64,000 nt of DNA, taken from contig QVRM01002131.1 of assembly GCA_003439945.1 (NCBI GenBank), positions 22,501 to 86,500 of the forward strand, in the 5' to 3' direction. The notes under the pieces were generated by a model. That model saw nothing but the letters and a program-made list of their open reading frames with translations. It searched no databases and was not told where the DNA came from. Origin of the DNA: Dermanyssus gallinae. Lineage: Eukaryota > Arthropoda > Arachnida > Mesostigmata > Dermanyssidae. Positions 32,631 through 44,134 of this stretch are shown piece after piece (within the stretch, counting starts at the first letter, position 1; every line of letters starts with the position of its first letter). The translations under genes were made by a program, and so were the position numbers.

Positions 32631-35418
32631 TGACAGACCACAACGACAACACGCCTAACCGCGGGCCCGCCAGCCCGCGGTCCGGGCAGTCGGACCCCAA
32701 CAGGGCCCCCTGCCCAAATTGCGGGTTTTCGTTTACACGAAGAGGTCTACGCCGACACATAACGACCAAGCACGGAGGGGTTGCCTATAACATGAACGAC
32801 GAGTCACAGCCCTCGAACTCTCGGTTTACCGCAGATAGGTTAATCGGCGTTATTCAAGATGTCACTCGCCGCTGGCGGTTGGTCCGCATTTTGCCAAAAT
32901 CAGTACGAAGGCAAGTAGCCGAAGAGTTCACCAAGGTCCTGTGCTCAGTCGCAGACAACAACGATGACACGGCCTGGCTTTCTCTGTTCTCCTTCGCGCC
33001 TGTTGTCCTCCGGCTCCCCGATGGTGGGAAGGATGACCTTTCATTAACGGTTGTTGTCCGGAAGAACCTTTGCGATTTTTCTCAGGGCAGACGGTTTGAC
33101 GATGGCAGTAGCCCTCCTTCAAACGTACGTTTCAGGCAGCGGACAGTTGACACCGTCCGGCTAGCCATTACCAAGCTCTCGGAAGGCGACGTTTCTTCGG
33201 CGGCCAGGGTCTTAATCTTAGAAGACACGCTGGCACAGAAGCCCAGCGAGATGGCTTTGCTGTGGGATAAACACCCCCCCGCCCCTTCACCTCTGTCCTG
33301 GCCTAGCCCTCCTCACGTGCCACATCAGCCGACAATGTTCGGTCTGCCATAAAAAGTTTTCGCGAAGCTCAGCCGCGGGCCTAGATTTCATCAGACCACG
33401 GCTCTTACAAGATCTGCTATCGCCCGCTCTAGGAGCTGCCGCCGCCGGCTTGCGACTGCCCTGGCCAAAGTCGTTGATCTTCTCCGAATGGCGACTGCTC
33501 ATGTTTGGTGCCAGACTTTTCGCTCTTAAAAAGAAAGATGGCAGCGTGAGGCCCTTCGCATGTTCATCTGCAATCCGGAGGCTGGCGGCAAAGATTGGCA
33601 TCTTAGAGAACAAGGCAGACATCTCATATGCTCTTGGTGTCCATTAGCTTGGGTTTGCGACACCGGGAGGATACGAAACCGCAGTGCACTCGACTCGGTC
33701 CTTCCTGGAGTCACGCTCTGAAGCTATCTTTGTGGTCAAGCTTGACTTCAGAAACGCCTTTAACAATATTCGGAGGGACCACTTATTGCGTGCGGTAAAA
33801 GCCCATGCTCCGAGTATGTTCCACCAGGTGGAACTAGCTCATAAAGAGCCTTCCTACTTTTTCCTGCCGCATGTTATCATAATGTCGCAAACTGGCATGC
33901 AGCAGGGCGACCCACTGAGTCCCCTCCTGTTCTGCCTGGCTGTCAAGGAGTTGGTCGACTCTCTTGAATGCCCTCTAAATATATGGTACTTGGTCGACGG
34001 TGTTCTGGGTGGCGCCCCCGATGCGGTACTGAGGGACATCCACCGAGTCATTGAGTTTGCTAAGAGGAGTGGCCTGGCCCTAAATCCTGCAAAATGTGAG
34101 GTCCATGCTATAGGAGGTGCTGCTGACTCTGAAGTGCTAGAGGCTTTCTTAGGGTGCAAGACTGTCGGCACGAATTTAGAGTTGCTAGGCGTCCCCCTAT
34201 TCCTGCAAGGAGTTCCGGATATCCTCAAGAGGTGGCTGGTCAAGCTAGAAAATGTAATGTCACGCATTCACTTGGTAGGTTCTCACCGAGGCCTTTTTCT
34301 TCTGAGGCCATAATTTTCGGCCCTTCGTCTTAACCACTTGTTTCGAGGGGCAGACTGTTCGCGAGCTTTAGGAATCCTTGAACGACTCAATGACCGCGTG
34401 ATGTCTACATTAGAGGCGTTGCTAAATCTCAGCCTATCCGCTCATGCGCCCCAATAAGCTCTACTCCCCGTTCTTTGGGGTGGCCTAGGGTTACCTGATG
34501 CGACTGTCTTATCGGAGACAGCTCTGGCAGCTTTTTTCCATAGGTCTATTCAACAGGCAAGAACCCTTCTAGATTCTGTTGCTCTCACGGACTTAGAAGC
34601 TCGATTGGAGACAAGCCACCGCAGAGCAGTTGCCCTGTGCGGCCACGAGCCCGCCAAGGCTGGACACCAGAGAGAATGGACAGCAATTCTTTATGAGCAA
34701 AGAGTCGAAAACCTTATTGCGGAAGGCCCTACGGACCCCGACAAGGCCAGGCTTCACGCCATACCCTGTGCTCAGATCGGGACCCTGTTAGATGACGAGT
34801 CGGTAAGGATCGCGGTCGGACTTCGTTTAGGGACAGACCTTGTGTACACTCATACCTGCGCCTGCGGAGACGTCGTCCAGCCAGATGGACGCCACGGGCT
34901 GTCCTGTATTGTCAGCGCAGGTAGGCGAGCAAGACACCAAGCCTTGAACAAAACCTTTAGCAGAGCTCTACGATCCCGTGGTCTACCGTGCGTTCTGGAT
35001 CCCGTCGGACTAGACAGAGAGGGCGGCAAGAGACCTGACGGTCTGAACTTAACTCCGTTCGAGCGCGGATGCATGCTTGGTTTGGGACGCGATAGTTACT
35101 GACTCATTAGCCCCTTCAATGGTCAGTGCTGGCGCGGCTCAGGCTGACCATGCATCGGCTCTCGCCGAGGCAGGCAAGGTACAAAAGTACCAGAACATCG
35201 GTTACCCGTACGAGTTTCACCCACTTGCCTTCGAGACCCTTGGCGGACCGGGTCCGTCTACTCGCAGTTTGCTGCAGAAGGTCGGGAAGCGGCTAATTCT
35301 AGCTAGCGGCGATAAGCGAGCACGTAATTTTCTCAGACAGCGTCTGACCTCTGAACCCTCTAGAAATGGATGGTCCCTACACTGGACCCCCCGTAATGGT
35401 GCACACGTTTGTTTGTAA
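32630..35418 (+). pseudogene. ORF2 of LINE B: zinc finger, RT and restriction-like endonuclease, broken
   Basis: ATG at 32630 overlaps the ORF1 stop by one base. The N-terminal finger CPNCGFSFTRRGLRRH...KH is C-x2-C-x12-H-x4-H. ARVLILEDTLA follows. A lesion after the DKHPPAP segment and a shift near 33350-33450 precede RLFALKKKDGSVRPFACSSA (about 33510-33570). TAG at 33645-33647 interrupts what should read ...LGFATPGGYETAVHSTRSF. RT continues KLDFRNAFNNIRRD and QQGDPLSPLLFCL. The catalytic box reads YLVDG (33987-34001), the first Asp replaced by Val. Stops occur near 34311 and 34456. The C-terminal CACGDVVQPDGRHGLSC and RH, then RPDG (about 35031-35042), are present. A frameshift near 35080 splits WD from the rest, and the frame resumes to TAA 35416-35418. 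A dead copy of a recently active type. Confidence 0.75.
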
Positions 35419-35564
35419 TCAAAACTACCATATGATCATGATGTATAGTTGCTGAATACGAGAAGTACCTAAAAGGTGTCTGATTCATGGCAGTAACCAC
35501 TTTCATGCGGCAGCCGAGCTTCCAACATAAGAAAAGTTATTTCTTGCGTAGGAGCGTATAGATG

Positions 35565-35568
<4 letters not shown>

Positions 35569-35631
<63 letters not shown>
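35569..35631. repeat. (TA)n microsatellite, right flank of LINE B
   Basis: A pure TA array of about 63 bp. The tandem duplication begins directly after it. Confidence 0.95.
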
Positions 35632-35634
<3 letters not shown>

Positions 35635-35793
35635 ATTTTATTACCGGGGAGGTAAATATATGTATATGTATACATAGGCGGCCATCAACTCCAACTTATT
35701 CATCAATTCATATTACAATCTAGTGTAAGTGAACGTGCTAATTTTCAGTCTAGAACAGTCCTGGTCTGCACCACTCCGCAAGCGAGATATATA

Positions 35794-35854
<61 letters not shown>

Positions 35855-36646
35855 AAACTGCGTATAACAATATTGAATTTGAATTCAAAGAGCCATTCAA
35901 TACTCCTAAACAAGGGCATATAATATATATATATACTATATATATATATATATATATATATCCTTATTTAGAAGTATTAAATGGCTCTCTGTATTCAAAT
36001 TCAATATTGTTATATATACGCATTTCTGGCAAGCAATGGCAGTGGAATGCACGCGGTAGCGATCGAGGTCAGTTCTTGAGTCTACCCGCTTGGTTACCGA
36101 TTACGCAAGGTTTGAAGGGCTACTGACTTGCTTACCGTCATCATTGTCCGTGCTTCGAGCTTACGCAATAAAGTGGAGCATATGACTATATGTATGTATA
36201 TAGGTTGCAAGAGTTACTCGAGGGTTTTAGATAGTACGACAAAGTAGACTAGGCACGGCAAAAATTTGACGTTTTTTTATATGTCTGAAAGGGAATGTCA
36301 GGAAGATGGTTGCTCCTTTTCATATTTGTTTTGACCTATTGGAATAACGTGGGCGTTATTTTCGAAATATCGCCCGCCGAATCTTTTTCTTCAGCTCGTC
36401 GATGGTAGGATTTTTAATGACGAACACGGGACATTGGTACGAGGTAGCCAGGAATGTCTGCTTCCTAGGAGAACACGCTTTCACTAAACTTCTGCTGTCA
36501 CAGTCCGATTGTAGGGCGCTGTAGACTAGGACTCATGGGGCTCTGCTTAGAGAGAACTTCGAATGCCAGGGACCTGCCAGCCATTGAATAGAATACGTCT
36601 TTATTTGCACACAGGGAGTTGTTGTATGCACAAAACGGTAAAACTG

Positions 36647-36649
<3 letters not shown>
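35632..36649 (+). repeat. First unit of a 1-kb direct tandem duplication
   Basis: It runs from ACCATTTTATTACCGGGG to AAACGGTAAAACTGCTA, then a TA array and a second unit at 36691-37670. The units are highly similar by eye, differing by point changes and TA-array length (TA arrays at 35788-35846 and 35921-35960 here). Each unit contains a hairpin insertion. No coding content is recognised. Confidence 0.9.
35860..36021. mobile_element. Hairpin (MITE-like) element in unit 1
   Basis: Left arm 35860-35916 and right arm 35961-36021 are near-complementary over about 55 bp (TAACAATATTGAATTTGAAT... against its complement), with a TA-rich loop. This foldback structure resembles a small inverted-repeat element. 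Target duplications are not resolvable next to TA arrays. Confidence 0.7.
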
Positions 36650-36690
<41 letters not shown>

Positions 36691-36693
<3 letters not shown>

Positions 36694-36933
36694 ATTTTAT
36701 TACCGGGGAGGTAAATATATATATATATATATATACATAGGCGGCCATCAACTCCAACTTTTTCATCAATTCATATTACAATCTAGTGTAAGTGAACGTG
36801 CTAATTTTAAGCCTAGAACAGTCCTGGTCTGCACCACTCCGCAAGCGAGATATATATATATATATATGTGTGTAAACTGCGTGTAACAATATTGAATTTG
36901 AATTCAAAGAGCCATTCAATACTCCTAAATAAG

Positions 36934-36972
<39 letters not shown>

Positions 36973-37670
36973 GTTTTAAATGGCTATCTGTATTTAAATT
37001 CAATATTGTTATATATACGCAGTTCTGGCAAGCAATGGCAGTGGAATGCACGCGGTAGCGATCGAGGTCGGCTCTTGAGTCTACCCGCTTGGTTACCGAT
37101 TACGCAAGGTTTGAAGGGCTACTGATTTGCTTACCGTCTCCATTGTCCGTGCTTCGAGCTTACGCAATAAAGTGGAGCATATGACTATATGTATGTATAT
37201 AGGTTGCAAGAGTTACTCGAGGGTTTTAGATAGTACGACAAAGTAGACTAGGCACAGCAAAAATTTGACCTTTTTTTTTATATGTCTGAAAGAGAATGTC
37301 AGGAAGATGGTTGATCCTTTTCAGCATTGGCTATACGAGATAAACGATATTTTTTGACCTATCGGAATAACATGGGCGTTGTTTTCGAAATGTCCCGCCG
37401 AATCTCTTTGTTCAGCTCGTCGATGGTAGGAAATTTAATGACGAACACGGGGCATCGGTACGAGGTAGCCAGGAATGTCTGCTTTCTAGGAGAACACGCT
37501 TCCACTAAACTTCTGCTGTCACAGTCCGATTGTAGGGCGCTGTAGACTAGGACTCATGGGCCTCTGCTTAGAGAGAACTTCGAATGCCAGGGACCTGCCA
37601 GCCATTGAATAGAATACGTCTTTATTTGCACACAGTGAGTTGTTGTATGCATAAAACGGTTAAACTGCTA
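36691..37670 (+). repeat. Second unit of the 1-kb direct tandem duplication
   Basis: Corresponds to 35632-36649 over its full length. The downstream flank (ATTGCGTTACATGG) differs from the first unit, where a TA array follows. It contains shorter TA arrays and the equivalent hairpin. Confidence 0.9.
36880..37021. mobile_element. Hairpin (MITE-like) element in unit 2
   Basis: Same arms as 35860-36021, with the right arm lacking its outer CCTTATTT and showing point changes. The insertion therefore predates the duplication, or both units were carried together. Confidence 0.65.
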
Positions 37671-38685
37671 ATTGCGTTACATGGAGGCCATGTTTTAGGA
37701 CAACGCATTGTTGCGTAAGAAATGGCATTATATTTACCATTACACCGGCCCCCAACATCATTTGCCGCTTGTTTATGTGATCACTTTGAATTTAAATTTT
37801 TCAGTACAATCTAAGATGAACTGCGTATGTAAGCTGTCGCACACTAGATGTTATATGTAGACCAATATCAATTACAAACATTGAAAATCACAGAAGAGAT
37901 GCATAGGCACCTTGAGGTAGTCTCGAAAAGGCAGTTCACTGTGACGCATATCAATGATCTCTATTTTTTTTGTAGGAAAGAATACAACCGGAAACACTAT
38001 CCTAGTCAAAATGTAAGCAGTGAAATGAGGATCGTGAATTAATGAGCGTTGTAACCCAAACCTGTCATATCTCGAGAGGTTGAGCACCTAAGTTGTGTTA
38101 GGCGGATTTGAGTAACTTCGTTTGTTCATGAAAACTCTGTATGTGTACCACAAGCAATTGCTTTAGTCGATGCAACATACAAAAGAGCACTGTGGTATAC
38201 GCTTCCAACTTCCCACGTTTGTTCTTTGCTTCTGCTTGTGGGTGGACTTTACAATACCTTGCTTAAACATATCAGGAGCGATACCATTAATTTAGAATAT
38301 CTCAAAAATTAGCTTAAGCGGCTCAGAGAGAAACAGAATGACCAATCTTGTAGAAAACAAGGTGTATATATGAGTTGTGCACTATAAAGTTGAAAACAAT
38401 TTCGGCTTTACCTTTGTGAGTATATTGTGACAGAAAACACACACCGGCCCTCTTAACGGTATTCATACACTGTATTAAACATGTTTATTTCGCAATAACT
38501 TTCAAGATAGTACATAACTACAGTACAGTTCATTCATTATATATAAATTTAGAGAGTCACGAGTTAGCACTCTATGTGTCAGATCTATAAGTATGAAAGA
38601 AAGTGGAGTAATTATTTGTGTCAAGATGGGCAGCAAATCGTTCCGTTGTTTTTTTTTGTGGAGGAGAATTAAATGCAATTTTGCA
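37671..38685. other. No recognised gene
   Basis: AT-rich sequence with unsupported short frames (37848-38042 plus, 37872-38087 minus). I see nothing I can name. Confidence 0.4.
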
Positions 38686-38689
38686 CTAC

Positions 38690-39560
38690 CGCTACGGGTA
38701 GGGAATCTCACTTCACATCTCGAGCTGTCTGCCACTCGACCCCAGCGGATGGATGTTGCGCGGCTGAGACCCATGCCCACTAGACGCACCTACGCCCTTA
38801 AACTTGACTCTCTAGAGGCTCAGATCTTTACAGAACAGTGCTATGGGCCATCAAGAGAAGTGGCGAGCGTGCTATCGGATCAGTTAGTCGGGGCCGCTTA
38901 CCGGCTTCCCTACCTGTCAGTTGCACCTTGTCTCAGCCCTTGCAAACCCGTTTGACTCAAAGTTGCGCGTTCTTCAGCCACGTGGGTCTTAAAAAGATTC
39001 TGTCTCTTCTACTGTGATTTGTTTTTAGCCGTTTTTAACTGTGCTACTACCGCTTCCTCTTCTTCTGCCTAGGTCGAGCCCAAGATGCACTCCATGAATT
39101 CTGTTATGCCATTTTGCGGGGGTCCTGAACTTCGGGATGGGTTATTCCCGCTTTGGACCATCTCTCGCGAATCTGCCTTATCGCCACGGTTCTGTTTTTT
39201 CCCATATCTGGCACTTGAGGACGGCTTCTTTTCAGAAAAGAAATGTCTCTGATAGACCTTCCCGATTCGGTAGAGGTACTGTTGGAAGTTGCCATGTTTC
39301 GTAAGAATCAGTGTCAGGTAGAGGGTTAGCTCCCCTCCTGGCCCTGCTATCCATGCTCGTATGTTTGGCGGCAGTTTGCTTGAGCTCTTTCCGGGGGCAC
39401 CAGAAGGAATGGTCTTCCACTTGGCTTGTCAGTTTTCTATAGCGAAGTTTCTTTCGTTTTCTTCGTCGCATTCTATGGGTACACCAATATCCCACATGCA
39501 TTGTCTCTCGGATGTCTTTGGGTCCCAGGGAATGTCTCTGGCAAGCAGCAGAGCTACGTA
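38690..39560 (-). pseudogene. R1-like LINE 3' end, copy 2 (minus strand)
   Basis: Read on the minus strand, the order is HMRRRKRKKLRYRKLTSQVE, RKELKQTAAKH, DSRARRGANPLPDTDSYETW in broken frames, then IRERWSKAGITHPEVQDP (about 39180-39110). These parallel IREKWPRAGITHSKIQDL and neighbours of copy 1 (7060-7140). The minus-strand 3' untranslated part (38960-38690) matches 7265-7520, including CATCCATCCGCTGGGGTCGA. Only the C-terminal third and the tail are present, consistent with 5' truncation plus decay. Confidence 0.75.
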
Positions 39561-41039
39561 GGTGCTAATCGTCCTGCACCCTTGTATTACGCTTGTATTG
39601 GATCAGCTTTGCTCTATTTGTCTCAAGGGTCTCGCCAACACGACAGCTTCGGAGAGCGCAATTAACTCCGCTTATGTATCAGCCCGTCATTGATGTGTTC
39701 AGCGTGACCCAAAGGCAGCGGGCTTCTTTTACGAGCGTGAGCAATATTAATTGCACTACACACATCGCAAACGCGGTCAGAGCGTTCTGAATTTATTACT
39801 TTACAGCAAACGGCAAACAAAGCTCGATTTGTGTCATCAGGGTATCAACTGCAAATTCTTCGGGAATATCCAATTCAATTTCAACTATACAAACACGTTT
39901 TTCTGGCTTCAAACGCTAACGCTGCCACCTCTCTCTCTCTCTCTTGTGGGTCTATCCAATTTAAAGGCGAGACGTAGATACGCCGTATGGAAGACGTATA
40001 TCCGCAGTGACACGGAAGCAACAACAGGGTGCAAGTGCAGTGTTTTCACAGACGTTGCAGAAATTCGCGACGAACATCGATAAGCTCTAAATCCGCCGAT
40101 CCTAGGTTTCAAGAGCGCAGCCCTCGCTAGGTGCTGAAAAAAAACACAGCGTGCGCAACGTTCGTAGGCGTTGGGTTCTTTACGTCGTCAGCCGATCCAA
40201 AGTTGAACATAAGGTGGAGGCATAAGGGGCAGTTAGCTTTGCCTGTGCAGTGTAGGCAGCTTGCTGAGGGCAGCCACCGTGGCTCGTTGGCAGTCCAGGC
40301 GCGACAGAGTAGGTGAACGAACCATGTTTACTGTTAGACATCGCACGATTTGCCCCCCGTGCGTTGTTGAGCGCCTTAGGAAGTTTTTTTTTGTTGCTAA
40401 GATACGTCGACGTTGTGTCTTGCGCATTGCGCAGCCTCGTGGTCGTGCGGTCTCATAGGAATGTGGCAGGTAGCATAACGCTATCGAGTACAACGGCGCA
40501 GTATCCATAGATGCTAGGAGATGTCGTTGAGAGTCGGGTTCTCCTGTGTGTAAAGCCAACCGAAAAATGAATTGTAGTTCTGCCGAGAGACTTTACTAGG
40601 TCTTAATTGGCCAACATGTTTCTTGGTCTCCTCTCAGTCGTAAGCTTCGACTCTGGGGAAGGCGCTTTAGGCGCCCGTTAAAGGTCAGGTCGAACACACC
40701 TTCTCTGTTAATAATCTAATAAATCAAATTAGTATGAAAAATACAACCGAAAAGAACATACACACATTCGCATAGTGTACAACATAGAATTTTTTCAATT
40801 TCATAAAACCATGTCCCCAACATTCTGGACGCATATGGATACACATATGGACGACATACTTTGCAAAAGTACAACTAAACTATGATATAAACGAGTGAAA
40901 AATGCCGGTATCTCATGATAAAGAATCAGAACATGTGCAACATAAGATAGGAGACAGACCGGGTAATGCTAGTTATATGTATATTAAAATCTTATTCCGG
41001 AGTCATGGTTACACTATGATCTTGAATTGAGGTTACGGG
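39561..41039. other. No recognised gene
   Basis: Mixed sequence. Short frames on both strands near 40130-40560 overlap each other and show no motif. Confidence 0.4.
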
Positions 41040-41880
41040 TATTGATTGCGACATACTTTGGTACAGATATAGCGATTAGATATGTTTTTTTTTTGGTTTT
41101 CAATATGCTTGCACTATTGTGGTACTTCTGTAATAAAGCTCTGAAATATCGCACGCTTCTCTTCAATGCAAGGGTACGGTGCGGACAGCTTTAAGTCGTC
41201 AGCCTATAATTTGTGAGTAGTGCTATTAGACAACATTACGGTCAAAAGTTTACTGTGGCTACTCCTATCAAACGCTCTAGAAAAAATCAACTTAGATATA
41301 CACTTTATAAAATTAAAATATTTATTGCACGTAATATACATAACCCAATCTTGGTGATCATGTGATCGATTATAAGTTAGAACTAATTGCTCTAGATACT
41401 TGTTGCTACATTCTTGTAAAATAAAGAAGGATTATTATCTAGAGTCAGGCTGCACTTTGAAGGGAGATCCTTGATTTTGTTTAGAATCTTTCTTGTGTAA
41501 TTTTAAGGGCGGGACATCTTGTTTCGTAATCTAAAGCATAATGACTTAAAGAAGATTTACTTGAAAAAGTACATTCAGATTCAAAAGAACTCGTTGAATG
41601 AGTCTGTCTTTTCGGAGTGATTACTTAGTATTACGTCATTTTGATTTAATAAGTCTACGTTTATGTTTCCTTTAGCCGCTTGCTGGCATATAGAAAGGTG
41701 GATTTTGAATCCTTTAACCCATGCTTCGACTCCTTCAGAATCCTCTATATGATGTTGGTTTTTGCAATTTTATGTTGTAGTTCTTACTGTGGTCTTGCTT
41801 CTTTGGGCTTTAGAGATTACCAACCATTGTTCCTTACAATATAATTGTTTGGTGTGCCACTACGTTAATTGCGAATGAGA
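41040..41880 (-). pseudogene. LINE reverse transcriptase relic (minus strand)
   Basis: Minus-strand pieces read in the right order. SEKTDSFNEFFESECTF (about 41625-41570) resembles the pre-RT block of jockey/CR1-type LINEs. Next is FSRAFDRSSHSKLL (about 41285-41240), the first catalytic motif with its usual DxxKAFDxVxH shape. Then comes ADDLKLSAPYPCIEEKRAIF (about 41203-41145), the catalytic YADD region with the Tyr lost. The RT middle (GxPQG) is deleted between the last two. Heavily decayed, with an uncertain start. Confidence 0.5.
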
Positions 41881-43357
41881 TCGGTACGTTGACTGGATGA
41901 TCTTGAATTTGTCGCATAAATACTAACAAATCTAATAAAATCTTTTATGTTTGAAAGAATCTAGTCTAGCATCACAGCCTCAACGTCAACGATAATTACA
42001 ACATCACAACGTTTCAGTGTTTGCAAAGAATGTGTGTGACGATGAAGAGTCGAACGCACTATATGTATTTTTTGAGATCGTCTACACTACCAAGTGTATT
42101 TAACTGTCGAAGCGGAAAGACCTAGATCCCCTGCGCCGCACGGTGCCGGGATTGTTTGACTAGAATACATACGCCATTACCGCCGTCTCTAGTATGTCCA
42201 TCGATACGCAGTGTAGCCAGTGTAGACGAACGAGAGAGCCTTCTATCTGTTACATCATCGCTCGACAAAGTCTCGGCTATCATTATAACATCATTGTTAT
42301 GTCTACTAGTATGAACGGTAACAGCGAATATGGCGCCATCGTTGTGAAATGAACGTGTGCATTAATGTAAACGCAGCTGAAAGATTGGCTCGCATGAATG
42401 ACGAGAGCTGGAGTGCGGTAATAGGAGCTATATCAATATTGTCTATCGGGCGGTGTATCCGCGACGGCAATTTAATCTAGATGGTTTTAAATAGTGGAGT
42501 AGTTTGGCATGATGACGGGCGGGGGATGTAGAAGAACCGCAGACACAGATCAAAGCGGGATGTGAAGATGGTGGTTAAAAAGTCGAAAGTGAAAAGGAGC
42601 CGTCCCACTTTAGTTGAAGACATTGCTAATGCTGCCAGTAACAGCGGAGGACTACTCCAGCGAGGGGGTAGCTTTCCGCTGGCTCGTCAAACTGCAGTGA
42701 ACTTATTTTGAGATCTACGCGTATTGGGCTTTACTCCAAGGAGCTTGGCGGCTTCAGGGACAGGGCCTCGTGCATTACGTCACGTGCACCGCCGATGTTT
42801 ATAAATGCTCTTCATTAATGTTTTGTAAATGCAGGAAAACATACTTATAGGGCGGAATGTCAACTGATTCGCTGTGTTTCTTTTCTGGGTCTCGGGATAA
42901 CGGTTAGACGTGCCGTCTTTCCAGCAAGGCTGCAAATAGTCTCCGCTAGTGAGCACTTTAGCCTGTATGCATTTGAAGTTATAAATTATGCGTTTGAATA
43001 ATACGCCTTGCTGGTTCTCTAAGCGTATACACATCCTCGTGGGAAGGGTAGAGGAATTTCTACTGGCGAGCCTTGAATGAAGAGATGGGATACTTTTATT
43101 TCGAACGCCGCTTCGTAGAGAAAAAGAGCTAGAGGTGAGTTAAACTGACGGTAATGATTAGGTGAAGAGGGGCAGAGCGGGTTTTGTTGTTCCTCGTGGA
43201 TCCTCCAGCCACGTTATTACGCCGGGGTTTCTCGGATGCATCAGATGACAGATTGAGCGTTGATCTGCGTCTGCCGTTATCGACGCTGTACCTAGGAGTG
43301 TTGTGTCCTGAGCTGCAAAAGAAACGTTTGGTTCGGAGATTTCATTTCTCAGTAGTA
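41881..43357. other. No recognised gene
   Basis: Unassigned sequence. Frames at 42780-43034 and 43158-43397 lack motifs. The latter overlaps a perfect hairpin at 43358-43380. Confidence 0.4.
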
Positions 43358-43380
43358 CAGCGTCACCGGCGGTGACGCTG
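43358..43380. repeat. Perfect 11-bp palindrome with 1-nt centre
   Basis: CAGCGTCACCG and its complement meet around one base, 19 bp before the 34-bp minisatellite. Confidence 0.9.
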
Positions 43381-43398
43381 GAGTCGGCCGGTCGCACA

Positions 43399-43874
43399 AG
43401 TGGAGAATAGTCTAGTACTAGACTATAAGATAAGTGGAGAATAGTCTAGTACTAGACTATAAGATAAGTGGAGAATAGTCTAGTACTAGACTATAAGACA
43501 AGTGGAGAATAGTCTAGTACTAGACTATAAAATAAGTGGAGAATAGTCTAGTACTAGACTATAAGATAAGTGGAGAATAGTCTAGTACTAGACTATAAGA
43601 TAAGTGGAGAATAGTCTAGTACTAAACTATAAGATAAGTGGAGAATAGTCTAGTACTAGACTATAAGATAAGTGGAGAATAGTCTAGTACTAGACTATAA
43701 AATAAGTGGAGAATAGTCTAGTACTAGACTATAAGATAAGTGGAGAATAGTCTAGTACTAGACTATAAGATAAGTGGAGAATAGTCTAGTACTAGACTAT
43801 AAGATAAGTGGAGAATAGTCTAGTACTAGACTATAAGATAGGTGGAGAATAGTCTAGTATTAGACTATAAGTTA
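43399..43874. repeat. 34-bp minisatellite, 14 units, palindromic core
   Basis: Units start every 34 bp from 43399 to 43841. Each has the linker AGTGGAGA, then the perfect 20-bp palindrome ATAGTCTAGTACTAGACTAT, then AAGATA. Only scattered changes occur: AAGACA in unit 3, AAAATA in units 4 and 9, a palindrome-breaking G-to-A in unit 7, a C-to-T in unit 14. The uniformity points to recent amplification or homogenisation. There are no unique spacers, so it is not a CRISPR-like array. Confidence 0.97.
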
Positions 43875-44048
43875 CAAGCTAGGCGCACAAATGAGAGTGG
43901 AAGATAGACAGACGTTTATCGCGGAGTGGGTTGCGAGCAGCAAAACAGAACCAGCGGAGCACAGACAGACAGACAGAGATAGACTGGTAGTAAACGACGG
44001 GCAGATACGCAAGGTGGTGTGTGGGCGAGGGAGAAATAGAGGATATAT

Positions 44049-44050
<2 letters not shown>

Positions 44051-44097
<47 letters not shown>

Positions 44098-44134
44098 TAT
44101 ATATTTATATATATATATATAGAGAGAGAGAGAT
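44051..44134. repeat. Compound (TA)n(GA)n microsatellite
   Basis: About 70 bp of TA with two TTTATA interruptions followed by GAGAGAGAGAGA. Confidence 0.95.

Larger units (their letters stand above)
30970..35568 (+). mobile_element. REL-type non-LTR retrotransposon, copy B, with gag-like ORF1
   Basis: A 4.6-kb unit is bounded by TA arrays on both sides (30941-30969 and 35569-35631), with no polyA and no other obvious target duplication. It contains about 440 bp of 5' sequence, a gag-like ORF1 (31407-32630), an ORF2 with zinc finger, RT and REL (32630-35418) and a 150-bp 3' tail. ORF1 stop and ORF2 start overlap as TAATG. The ORF2 domain order matches LINE A. The boundaries are inferred from coding content and the TA arrays. 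The element is less decayed than LINE A but still has several lesions. Confidence 0.7.

Noticed and set aside
43399..43874. Regular array that could be mistaken for a CRISPR
   Set aside because: The units are contiguous with no unique spacers, and the context is eukaryotic.
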